Below, piece by piece: positions 11,593 to 22,837 of a stretch of DNA of 64,000 bases. Position numbers and translations under genes: made by a program. This DNA comes from Paracyclopina nana. Its lineage: Eukaryota; Arthropoda; Copepoda; Cyclopoida; Cyclopettidae. The stretch's first letter is position 1. Each line of letters starts with the position of its first letter. The notes beneath the pieces were generated by a model. That model was not told the origin of the DNA, made no database searches, and saw only the letters and a list, made by a program, of their open reading frames with translations. The DNA lies in contig JAGUCH010000004.1 of assembly GCA_019096065.1 (NCBI GenBank), positions 8,990,001-9,054,000 of the forward strand, given 5' to 3'.

Positions 11593-14500
11593 ATGGCCAA
11601 ATCATTCCTCGGCCAAATTTCCAAAATAAACAAATCTTATGTATCCGAAGTTCCGATCCAAATTAACAATGTAAAGGCAAGAGCCCTTATTGATAGCGGG
11701 AACACGTGGAGATCTGTCATGCTGGAGATATTGAGCGAAGTGCCCAAAACTCTTATGCTCCACATTGGTACATACCAGCAACCTTTCAAGTTCCGGCCAG
11801 CCGTCATAGCCAACTTGACCATGGACATCAACCTGTTGGGGCCCTTCATGAAGGCCCATGATATAGATCAACTCCATAGTGCCAACTCCTTGCGCATTCG
11901 AGGACGTATGATAAAGTTGGCAGGGGGGACACTCAACAAAAACGATAACCGCGCAATCAATGTCCATGCAGTCTATGTGCAGGGCGAGGCTATGATAGCC
12001 CCAATGTCCTTTTGCGCCATCTCTGCAAAGATCCCCACTTGGCACCGATCGCCACATACGGATGGAATCATCGAGGGATCAGGGGACTTCATGGAAGCCA
12101 CAGAGCTCCACCCATGGCAGCGGGCTCTCATCCGGCCGGACGAGAAAGGCAACTGCATCGTCGGGGTTATCAACACCACTGCGGAGCCCCTCATCATCCG
12201 TCACAATACCCGGTAAGGACAGGTTGAGAGCTTGAGACGAGCACCAACCGTGGCCAAACTGGCGGCCTGCAGCTACGTGGCCAAGCTTGAGGGGGCCCAA
12301 ACTAGGGCCCAAAGCCCGTACACAGCCGAAATGGCTCAAACCTTCATTCAGGAGTTCGAGCTGGAGGACAACGCCCTTTTGAACACCCCTCAACTGAAAG
12401 CCCGTACCTTGGCACTGCTACTGCAATACCAGGACACCTTTAGCCTCAATGGGTCCTCGGGCCAGACTGACCTGGCCGAGCACCGCATCGATGTCATCCC
12501 GGGTACCCAACCCATCAACATCCGCCGGAGACCTATCAACCCGCACCTGCAAACATCACTGGAAGAGCAAGTCCAGAAATGGCTCAAGGAAGGTATCATT
12601 GTCCCTATACAGTCACCTTGGTGCGCACCCCTGGTCCAGGTCACTAAGAAGAACGGGAAGACCAGATGGTGCGTTGATTATCGCTCCCTCAACAAAGTGA
12701 CCATTGTCGACACGCACCCTATCGGCGACATCCGGGACAACCTCAATCGGTTGGCCCACTCGCAGGTATTCTCCACCTTGGATACCACGGGAGCGTTCCA
12801 CCACGTCCCTGTGCAGGCTGAAGATGTGCCCAAAATGGCCTTCGCCGCCAACAACTCCACCTACGCGTTTGCCTACATGCCGTTCGGGCTCACCAATGCA
12901 CCCCGGACATACGCATGCCTCATCCAGCGGGTGTTGGAAGGGATTCCTTACGACATTGCCCTGCCATACTGCTGATTCACAGCCGCGACGTGGAGTCCCA
13001 CTTTGACCACCTGCGGCGGGTACTGGATGCCCACCAGCAGGCAGGCCTCAAATAACAGCCATCCAAGTGCCACCTGTTCCGCCGCCGCATCACGTACCTA
13101 GGGCACGTCATCACCCCCGAGGGCCTTTCCGTGGTTCCCGAGTATATCAACGTGGTCAAGAAACGGCCCCTACCGCGCACCCGGCGGCAGCTGCGCATCT
13201 TCCTCGGGAAGTGCGGCTACTACCGATCCTTCATCAAGGACTACCAGAAGGTTGCCAAAGCCCTGACGGACAAACTCAGCAAGGAGGAGGACGTCCCCGA
13301 CACGGCCGAGTTTGAACCGCCCTTGGAATACAACTCTGCTTTCGAGGAGCTCAAGAAGCGACTCTGTACGGCGCTTATCCTAGCCTTTCCCAACTTTGAG
13401 AGCCCCCAGCCGTTCATCCTGGATACCGACTGGAGCGGAGACAACCAATGCGTGGGGGCTGTCCTGTCCCAAGTGCAAGGGGGAAAGGAGCGGGTTATCC
13501 TCTTTGGAGCCAAGAAGCTGACACGGAGTCAGGCCAATTACTCCGCCACTCAAGGGGAACTCGCCGCCGTCATCATCTGGCTATGCAAGTGGCGGTACTA
13601 CCTCCAGTACAGGCCCTTCATACTCCGCACGGATCACGCCGCCCTGCAGTGGATCCGCACCATGGAGGAGCCCCGCAGCATACTCGCCCGATGGCTGGAA
13701 ACCATAAGTCAGTTCGACTTTAAGGTTGTCCACCGAGCCGGGACCAAGCATGCCAACGCCGATGCCCTCAGCCGGTCCGAGCACGTCACTGACACCGAGG
13801 GGACTGATGTGTCTAACGAGAGCTGCGCCGGCGTCCAAGCCGTGGTAGCCTCTAACGAAGCCGCCCTTGACGTCGCCAACCCGGCGGAATGGATCCAAGG
13901 ACAGACCAAGGACGAGGACCTGCAGCTCATCCGGCGGCTGATCAGTCAGCAGAACCGACCAGGCCCGGAGCATAAGGAGGCGGCCTCCCACCGGGGCAAA
14001 ATCCTGTTGGGCCTCTTCAACAGCCTCTACCTGGATGACCAAGGGTTGCTCAAGTACAAAAAGGAGGAAGGGCAAGGCCGCTAGACCCGCCACCTGGTTG
14101 TGGTTCCCCGATCCTCTGAAGAAGGTTAGGTTTAGTGAGGCACGTCCACGAAACCATGGGACACCAGGGCAGAGACACCACGGTTGACAGGGTCTCCCGC
14201 CAATTCTACATGCCAAATGCCACCCGGGTGGCTGCTGAGGTCGTAGCGACCTGCTGCACCTGCCAGAAGCACCAGCCGGAGGCCAATGACCAGCGTCACT
14301 CCTTGCATTCCCACCGGGCAGGTTATCCCTGGCAGCGGGTCGCCATCGACTACGTGGGGCCACTCAAGCCGCCGGTCGACAGGCATCAGTACCTGTTTAC
14401 CGTACGCGACCTCTTCAGCCTTCAGCCTCTTCCCGTGCGCTTGGGCCAATGCCGACACGGCCGTGAGGTTCCTGACCTCAGAAATCATCCCACGCTATGG

Positions 14501-15386
14501 GCTAATGGAAAACCTTCATTCCGATCGGGGTACCCACTTCACAGCTGCCCTGTTCCAGCAAGTCGCCAAAGCACTGGGCGTCCGGCACTCCACCACGCCG
14601 GCCTACAATCCCAAGTCCAACTGGGTCGAACGAGCTCACCGGGACCTCAACGGCCTCCTGGCCAAGTTCATTTGTGGACGGCCGTCCCGCTGGAAGGAAG
14701 TACTACCGGTGGCCCTGTTCATCATGCACACCACCAAATGCCGCATGACCAGTTACGCTCCCTACGAATTGCTGTTTGGACGATCCGCCACCTCGCAACT
14801 GGACCTGCTGTTCGGGGACCCGCAGCCGCTATTGAAGGAGGCCTCCGAGGCCGGGCAAGTTGCCCAAGCCCTCAAAGCCAGGATCCAGGCAGCCCACGAA
14901 TGGGCCAGGAAGAACATGGCCACCTCGATCAACCGGCAAAGAATGGCCTATCACAAGGACAAGACGACTTACGTCCCGGGGCAACAATTGTGGCTGTACA
15001 CACCCACCGTAGCCCGGCACATTTTCAAGAAACTCCAGACCTTCTGGTCGGGCCCCTGGACCATTCTCAGGAAGGTCAACGATGTGACATTCGAAATCTT
15101 GCAGGACCCTTCATGGATTCAAAAGAAGTCCGAAGTGGTATCAATTGATCGGCTCAAACTGTACCGTGCGGCGGCAGAAGATGCCAATGATGGCACCCAT
15201 GGCAACCCGCCGCCGGCCAACGCAGACCTGTCCATGCGGGGCGACGAATTCGCTGAGGACGTTGCACTTCCCTCAGACGATGAAGGCGAGATCGAGCTCC
15301 CAAGCCAGCAAGCAGATCAGCCGGACACGGAGCTACCTCCGCTGGTACCGATCAATATGCCGCCTTACAGACCATTGATGGCATAG
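11593..15386 (+). pseudogene. pol: pol: protease-RT-RNase H-integrase (broken)
   Basis: The retropepsin segment is at 11593-12216 (active-site IDSGN near 11690), ending in a stop. RT follows in another frame from 12232 (WCVDYRSLNK, then FGLTNAP). The frame ends at 12975 exactly where the catalytic YxDD box should be; that box is missing through a small deletion. The RT thumb and RNase H run 13131-14084 (TDWSGD, TDHAAL, HANADALSR). The integrase runs 14135-15386 with the zinc-binding H/H/C/C, the D-D-E residues (AIDYVG, HSDRGTHF, NWVERAH) and a GPY/F-like WSGPWTI. A frameshift lies near 14400. At least four disruptions make it non-functional. Confidence 0.88.
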
Positions 15387-15940
15387 CCAACGGTCAAAAT
15401 GCCACAATTCAGACCACTGCCTGAAATGAGCGATTCTGAAAATGATGATTTCGCTACACCGACAAACTCGGGTAGCACATCAAGCACCGAGCAATAATAC
15501 AACGAGCAGCACAACAAAAAGACGGCCACAAAAATTTCGGGGGCCCCCCTAAGTATACTTTGAAAATTCTGTGGCTTTAAGTGCAGAACTGTAGCATAAA
15601 TGCACAGTGCGGGTTGCACGAACCCATTAGTAAAACAATAAAATAATAAGCACTAAACCGGCAGGTGTACACAATAGGAAGGCAGCATGTCGCCGCCCTC
15701 CGTTGCTACGTGACCCTGACCCACGAAGTAACCCGATGTGGATTCGACAGCGTTAGCTAAGGGACCCAGATCGTTGCCTACCATCAGCCTTATACCGTGT
15801 CGCCTCAGGCTTGCCGCAAGGCAGTGGAACGGGGATATCTGATTGTCGAAGGCCAACGGGTGAATGTGATGCTCAACGTGCCCGCCAACTTGGCTTATTT
15901 CTCCTGAGGAGGCCTTGATGGAGACCATCGATGCCGGACC

Positions 15941-17712
15941 ATGTCGTTCAGTCACAACGGGGTCATGTATCACCGCTCCTACGAGCAGACCCAGATTGAC
16001 GCCCTCGTCACTGCTGTTTACGGGAAGCTACACACCAGCTCAGGCCGGGTGGTGTTTGACCATTACATCGTGGCCAACTACCGAGACAAGATCGTCCACG
16101 ACACCCTCGAAGGCACCATGGTATGGGAAGCCCGTGACACCACTTGCATGGAAGAGACCTCTGAGGTCTACCAAGGGCCTGCTTCGCTATACCCGCACCA
16201 GAACTCCACCATGCTGGGCCAAGTTGGGGATCTGCTCCTGATCGCCGCGAGGAAGAATCCAGGTACGCGGGATTCGTCCTCAAGGGAGTCCAGTCGACCT
16301 GCCAGAGGCGGGTCTTCCGAACTCAGCTGAGGGACTTTGCAGTCGTCCTTCTCCGCCCGGGCGAAGCCCCCATCGCCGCATCAACCCACCTGACTGAGGA
16401 GGTCCACCACGCACATGTGAAGACCCAACTGGCTTTCCTGCACGCCGAGCACGCCTTGCATCTCGACGACCGTTTCAAGTTCTTGCAGGACCTCATCTGC
16501 AAGAATGAGCGGAGCATCCTGCATACCAAGCTGCAAGACATGGCCAGCGGCGGGTCCGCCACGCTTGACTCCCATGGGCCCGGCCATTTGGTCACCCGAG
16601 CCGGGGCTGTAGCCTACATCACCAGCTGCTACCCGATGCAAGCCATGACGCGCGCTTTCCCTAACTGCACGCAGGAGATTCCCGTGCTGGTCGGAAACCA
16701 GTCCCAGTTCGCGGATCCCCTCTCCTTTATATTGGTAGACCGGCCCAGCATCATACCCTGCAACGCCATCACGCCCGTGAAGTGGAGGATCCAGGGACAC
16801 TAGATGTGTGCTACCCCTAGCATCCACTCCTGCACGCCGCCGTCGCAATTGGACCCCACCTCCGACCAACAACATGGGCGTCCATACGAGATTGGTCGGG
16901 GCCTTGGAGGCGGCATCTACTCCGCCCAGCAGCAGGCCGAACATGCCCTCTACCTGCAGCTGTACCATGTGCGCGAGGCCGTGGTCACCACTCTGACCTC
17001 TAATGTCCTGAGGAACAGCTTCGCACGCGGCTCGGGGGCCACTACCCTCTGGTCTGAGGACGACATCGACATGATGTTCGACCAGGTGGGCAACGTCCTA
17101 ATCCCCTTCTTCTCGACCGTGGGAAAATACTGGAGCTACATGACTGGAGGTTTGGTGGTCCTGGGACTCATCAAAATCATCCTAGGCTCTATCATCCACA
17201 TGATTATCCTGTATCGCAGCCGAGGGCTCGGGTGGTGGTTGCTGTACAGCCTGTGGCACACAGCCTTCATGGCAGTCGAGCTCCCCTGGCGCATGGTAGC
17301 CAATCTGGGTAACGATGGACCCTTGTTTCCCGGCGACGACGATGATGATGACGATAACCCGTATTTCCGGCGCCGACCCCACTGGAAGCGGGACCCCCGA
17401 GAGCGAGTTGCCACCGAGCTCAGCGACTTCACGGTGCAAGATGGTTCGGAACCTGGAGAGAAGGACCATCTGGACGCCCCGGCAGAGCCGACGTCACCCC
17501 TCAAGGCCCTCTGCCGGTGGGCGCGACCCGATAAGGAGACCCAGGTATATCAGGACCTCCAGGCCCAGATCCGTACTATTCACCAGCAATACACGGATCT
17601 ATACGGGGTCCTGCAGCAGGCACTTCCCCAGGTGCGGGCGACTGACGCTAATGGGACCCAGCGGGGCTCCCTGCTGGACCTGACTCAGCCTGTCACTGCG
17701 AGGACACAGTAA
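15941..17712 (+). pseudogene. env: Envelope-like membrane glycoprotein (broken)
   Basis: The membrane-protein gene downstream of pol lies in pieces: 15941-16330, a second frame from about 16345 to 16803, and, after an in-frame TAG (16801-16803), 16804-17712. The middle part has a cysteine-spaced segment (CTQEIPVL...FADPLSFI) followed by conserved-looking cysteines. The last part has a strong membrane region at about 17090-17220, then an acidic run (near 17335-17355) and a 120-residue hydrophilic tail. It is not an F-type envelope, as there is no furin site plus fusion peptide. The cysteine pattern recalls rhabdo/chuvirus-like glycoproteins captured by arthropod elements, but this is a guess. 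Confidence 0.55.
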
Positions 17713-17720
17713 CCTCCTAG

Positions 17721-17730
17721 CGTGGGGTGA
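17721..17730 (+). other. Polypurine tract of the gypsy element
   Basis: CGTGGGGTGA lies directly before the 3' LTR. It is purine-rich and correctly placed. Confidence 0.5.
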
Positions 17731-17975
17731 TGTAGCAGGGAGCGTGTCGGCCTACTGGTCGACCGCTCGCTGCGCGTGCTCGCCTTGGGCGCGCGGTAGT
17801 ATAACGAGTAGTATAGTGTGACCATCAGTAAAGGAAGTAAATTCACCGAATTGACACTTGTTGTCTGCGGCCCAAGATCGACCTCTGCTAGCCTTCCAGG
17901 CCCGTCCCCGCTAGACGTAGCCTAGATCCGAGTAGTGGCTTGATAAGTCACAGTTGTATATCCTGACCTACTACA
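17731..17975 (+). repeat. 3' LTR of the decayed gypsy element
   Basis: Partner of 10115-10359. It is followed by the TTCA target duplication. Confidence 0.93.
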
Positions 17976-18430
17976 TTCAGCTTGGCTTGAAAGCTTGACG
18001 CTGAAACCCGGCTTGAGATACATAAGCAAAAAGCTTGGGATCGCTCGAACCAAATTTTGAAAAGCTTGAAAAAGCTTGAACCCAAAAAATGCAAAGCTTG
18101 AAAAAGCTTGACACCAAAAAATTTCAAAACTTTATCGATTTTTAATCAAAACAAAAAAGGGCTGATGTTAAAATTAACAAATACTTGAGGGAGTGAAGTA
18201 CTTTAATCTTAGTTAAAGCTATTTCTTCATGTCTTTATTTGTGCTTTTGGGTAATTTTGTCAAATCTGGTGACTAATCGCCATTTTTTATGTCACAAAAC
18301 TAAAAAAGTGAAAAGCTTGAAAGAAGCTTGAAATGTTTTTAAGCTTGAAAAAGCTTGATAATAATTTTCAAAAGCTTGGTACCACTCGAACACTTTTCTA
18401 AAAGCTTGAAGCTTGATCAAGATGAAAATT
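17976..18430. repeat. AAGCTTGA-rich degenerate repeat
   Basis: Many copies of AAGCTTGAAAAAGCTTGA and variants, irregularly spaced, in AT-rich DNA. No gene. Confidence 0.65.
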
Positions 18431-19589
18431 TCCGGCTCGTTCCATCACTGCCCGGGTCGTTTCCAGCTGCTCTGGGTGAACACCAGAAACTTAGATTAAT
18501 AGAGAAACGAAATTATGTGACGTCAAAGGGGGTGCGTGCCTCTTTTTTGGGACGCTCCAAAAGAGAATACAATGGCTTTTTGGAGCTGGCAGGCTGAGTT
18601 TTGGCTGGGGCTGATTTTTCATTCCAAATATTTCAGAAATGATCCATTTGAGATCAATGTCAAGTAAAGTTTGAATGTAAGTTGACCAAGTGCCTCTAAC
18701 TTTTATTTTCAACAGTTTTAAAGTTCTTATTGAAAGTATCAATATATGTAAGAATCATTTTTATGGTACAGCCATTTTATGGTTCCCAGCTAAGCATTCC
18801 TGGAAATAGCCAACTACTTACAGATAAAGTCGATTCTCTGATATATATGAACAAACTTGCGAATCTGGTTACTCTGACATCATTTGACGGAAAATCTCGG
18901 CTGTTGGGAAACCAAGGTAGTATATGTAATCTCTTTCTGATATAGGCTGATTCTGGCTTTGCTTTAAATGAAATTTTTATTGCCAAAAAAATGCCGAGTG
19001 TGGCATTTTTTGATAGAGTAGGGTTATATAAAAGTAATGAAAAAGATAACTTATTGACGTGTAGCTGAAAAGTGGAATGTTTACATTTTTACTTCGCTTC
19101 TCTTATAATCTGAGTCTCTGTGTGAACACTATGAGTACGCGGAAAGAATTACAAAGGGGACGTTAACTTAAGACCGGAAAAACATAAAGTGGGATTTGCT
19201 CAGGACTGGTTATACTCAGAAGCATGAAACTTTGCATAGAGATAGATTTTGGGATCATAAGCAGCTTTTAGAATAAACTTTTCTGATATCTATGATAACT
19301 TGAGAACTAGGTAAAGGTGTCCATAAATGGACAGCGGGGGGCGGGCCTACAGTTTTGAGCAAAAGCTTGTACTAATTTTGTACCATCATAATTGTTAATT
19401 ATTTTTCTCTACCAGCAACCAAAAATCCCTGATAAGGTTTCAATTTCAAAACAGTTCTCAGTTTATTTCTCTTCCAAGGCTAGCACATAATAGGGAAAAA
19501 CAAAATGAAAACAAAAATATTGGGAAAAACAATTTGACCAGGGGAATCTTCTCATCTTCTTTTGAAGTTGAGATAGGGCTACTTTTTTA
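18431..19589. other. Non-coding stretch
   Basis: No supported gene. A short piece at 18445-18490 (GCCCGGGTCGTTTCCAGCTG, CTCTGGGTGAACAC) resembles the repeat array at 25150-25680. Confidence 0.5.
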
Positions 19590-19930
19590 GTCTGAATAGC
19601 CCTTTCAGTCTTAGCAGCCTCAATTTACAGTCTAGAACAGCCTCAGTCTTGAGTGGCCTTAATTTGTAGTCTAGAGGAGCTGCAATTTACATCTTGAACA
19701 GCCTCAAATTACTGTCTTGAGCGGCCTCACTTTGTAGACTTGGGTGGCCTCAATGTATAGTCTTGGGTGGCGTCAATTTGTAGTCTTGAGCAGCCACAAT
19801 TTGCGCCACGAAAAGTCCAAATTGTAAGCAATTTGCGGTCTTGAACAGCCTCACTTTGTTGTCTTGAGCAGCCACAACTTGTAGTTTTAAGCAGCCCTGT
19901 ATGAAGTCCAGAACAGCCTCATGTTTCAGT
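19590..19930. repeat. Degenerate minisatellite of about 30 bp
   Basis: Roughly ten diverged copies of AGTCTTGAGCAGCCTCAATT with a period near 30 bp. No coding potential is supported. Confidence 0.7.
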
Positions 19931-20626
19931 TTTAATTTTATATCATTGGTTAAAAATGTGCGATGCAAAATTGCAATGGCTGCATGGTGTCAATCTGCAG
20001 TGGTTCAAACTCAGTCTCCAAATTGAGCTAGAAGTAGAAGTGGGCAGCTGTACTTGGATCGACTTGGACGTACAGCATGAGGCTCCGAAACTGCACACAG
20101 CGGGCTGCTCTGAAGTAGTAAATAAACCGGCCGAATCGGCTGTAGCGCGGTTGCGTTTTCGGCGCTTCACCCTGTACTTTCCTTGGAAAGACTGCAACTG
20201 ATCGCCCTTGGATAGACAGACAGAACTCATAGTCCCTGGAGTGATGAGACGGATCATCCTTGGATCAACTATGAAGACAAACAGTCAAGGAAACAAATAG
20301 TCTTTGGATTGACTACTATGACTTGGTGACAAGGTGAAACAAAGGCCAAATGTGGGCCTTGTCAAAAATCGCAATTTTGCTCAAGCAATTATTCATATTT
20401 CTCTATCTGATTTTTTGTATCAGGCAGCACTCTTGTATTAAGATAATTTTTCTCCTCTCCTTACAATGTTTTTTGTGCATTTTCTATAAGAGTTTTGGGC
20501 GTACATGAACAGGACATTAATGTGAAGCAAAGTCAAACTTTTGACTCATTGTGAGCATGCAAGAGCAAAAACTTATGCATCGCACTATACTTCTACTTAA
20601 TTGCTACAAATGCCTAGCAACGCTTT
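19931..20626. other. Non-coding stretch with dispersed repeat pieces
   Basis: 20205-20330 holds copies of the CCTTGGATCGAC-type repeat also seen at 31425-31905. 20560-20605 matches the 158-bp repeat family of 8743-9170 and forms the left border of the BEL/Pao-like piece. Confidence 0.5.
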
Positions 20627-22837
20627 GTGGCACTAAGGGGAGTACCTCGTTCCATTCGGTCAGACAATGGGCCTGGGCTGCCATCGACAATGGCGGTACT
20701 GTGGGGAGATGAACGCCATGACACATTGTTACAACAATTGAAGATGCTCGACTGGAACTATTTGATAAAGTGGTCCTTAGACGTGGGCGTAAAAGATTGG
20801 TCCTTTTCTCCTCCATACAGCCCCCATTTCAATGGTTTGGCCGAAACAAGTGTTCGACTATGGAAGACCCATTACTATAAGCTGTACTGAAGATACACCT
20901 TCACTCTTGATGAGTTTATGACTCTGACGTGCCGAGCGATGTCAGTAGTTAATAGTAGGCCGGTGGGGGAAATTCGCGGCGAGATTATTACACCCAACCA
21001 TTTTTTAACGGTGGGACCCCCGGGAGAACTGCTTCCTATCCAGGGGGTGGAACAGGTGGACAACGCCGCAGTCAGATTCGGTCGGATAGAGAGCTTTCTA
21101 CAGAAGCTATGGGCCGAATGGGTACCAAGTTACTTGTTCAAACTGCACAAACTCCCCAAGTGGTCGAAGTTCGTCGCCCAGCTGGCCCCGGGCCAGATGG
21201 TGTTAGTTGTAGACGCCAAAGAACGCAGATGCGACTGGCGGTATGGCAAGTTCATGAAATTGATCGCAGGAAAAGACGGTGTTGCACGCAAATCCGAGGT
21301 ACAAGTAGTGCCACAAAAGAAGCCCAAGTTCGTCATGATTCAACCTATAGCCAATCTGGTGCCTCTCTCCGTGTTTGAAGATGATTTTGCCCTCAATCGG
21401 GTGCAACCTCCTGCTTTAGAAATAGAGAGGCAGACAGAAAAGGATATTATAGAAACCCCCACGGAAATCAGAGCTGCACAGAGGAAGGCCGAAAAGGCGA
21501 GGAAAAAAAAGATGGCCAAGCTACATACCATTCAGCCTGTCCCCTCACAGCCAAAAAAGACTACAGCCCGCGACACTGTCTTGTCCAAAGAAGTACCTAC
21601 CTTTTCAAATCATCACCAGGGCTCAGCGCCGAAAACAGCTACAAGAGGAGAATCGAATCTCACTCTTTACACAGCTGTTAGAAGTGCCCATTTAAATACC
21701 ATGACATCACTTGGGGTCAATGACTGTCAAGCGAGCGTTGACCTCTTCATTCATTCATCTTTTCTGGAAACATCGATACCCCCCGCCAAGAAACACCCAC
21801 GCCAAGTACATTCCATCCAGCGCACCCGTCCAATCAGTGCGGATGAGTTTGTTTTGATGGCCGCTGATTGGTCGTCCACTTTGGCTGTCACTTTGACGAC
21901 ATCTGATTGGCGTAGCGCTTATCGCAGTACACGTGATTGGCCGAGCCAAGACCTCTTAGCTCGGCTGAGAACTCTCTCAGTCAGCGTCACGACGTCAACA
22001 AGTGCACACGTTTACTCCAAAGTGTTGACAAAAGATTCGCAAAAAGGACTGTCCTTTTCTCAAATCATGGGAAGAGACGATACATCGAGCGGCGGCTGCT
22101 CGAAACGGAGGTATGAGGAAAGAACTGAGCCCAAAAAGAGGCGCCAACGGCGGAGATCGAGCTTGGAATCTCTGAGTAGTAACCACGTTGATAATTCTCC
22201 TCTATCTGATCGTAGGGTAACTTTCTCGCCCGACACTAGCCAAAAGGATGGCAGCCCCAGCGGCTACTCAAAAAATCGCCCTCAATCCACGAGGCCTCTC
22301 AACATGCGCACTGTCGAACTCAGGAGGTGCATTTTGTGGGGTGTAGGATACACCAACGAAGACTGGCTGCTCGACGTGGAGGACACCGAAGTAGACTGGG
22401 CCACGACAGAGCCTCCGATCCCGCAGAACACTCGTGATGAACAGTTGGTCGGAGTGTCGGATCGATTCGCCACTCAATATGGATTTGTGCGGGCATGGTT
22501 CATTGAAGACCTTCGAAAGCTGGACTATGTGGCTCTGGCCTTGGTATACACTGAACCCAAGCACGCCATCCTGGGGTCTCAGCTAGACTTTGGGACCTGG
22601 CCAGGGTTGGACTGCCGACCAGAAGCTACAAGAATCCAGGCCAGACTGGCTGGACTAGAAATGGACGCCATGAGGCTGGGAGCCATCGCAGAAGGAGCAG
22701 CCCCTTTGACAACCATGCTCCAATGCCACCCAGATCTGTTTAGCAGATATGCCGCCAGTTTGGCTACTTTCAACGCGCCATTCAATCCGCCCCCGCCCAC
22801 CATGCAACAACAAAATAAGGCCACGCAAGCGCTTTGA
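20627..22837 (+). pseudogene. pol: BEL/Pao-like integrase C-terminal half with long extension
   Basis: The frame opens inside an integrase catalytic domain: SIRSDNG is the second Asp region and FSPPYSPHFNGLAETSVR carries the Glu. It continues through VVNSRPV, TPNHFL and a W...W region to the integrase C-terminal domain (GQMVLVVD, WRYGKF), a set of motifs typical of BEL/Pao. An in-frame TGA at 20888-20890 cuts it. After the integrase the frame runs on for about 450 residues unlike any known pol tail, with a basic cluster (KKRRQRRR near 22130-22150). It ends at a TGA (22835-22837). Everything 5' of about 20608 is missing, so this is a truncated copy. Confidence 0.75.

Larger units (their letters stand above)
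10115..17975 (+). mobile_element. Decayed Ty3/gypsy LTR retrotransposon with env-like ORF
   Basis: A 7.86-kb element with 245-bp LTRs at both ends, starting TGTAGCAGGG and ending CTACTACA. It is flanked by the 4-bp direct repeat TTCA (10111-10114 and 17976-17979). The order is gag, protease, RT, RNase H, integrase, then a membrane-protein gene. The LTRs differ by roughly ten substitutions, and gag, pol and env all carry frameshifts or stops, so this is an old dead copy. It is much more GC-rich than its surroundings. Confidence 0.93.

Noticed and set aside
11122..11633. Extra frames overlapping the RGG-coding part of gag
   Set aside because: GC-rich repeats keep alternative frames open; the CCHC knuckle identifies the real frame.
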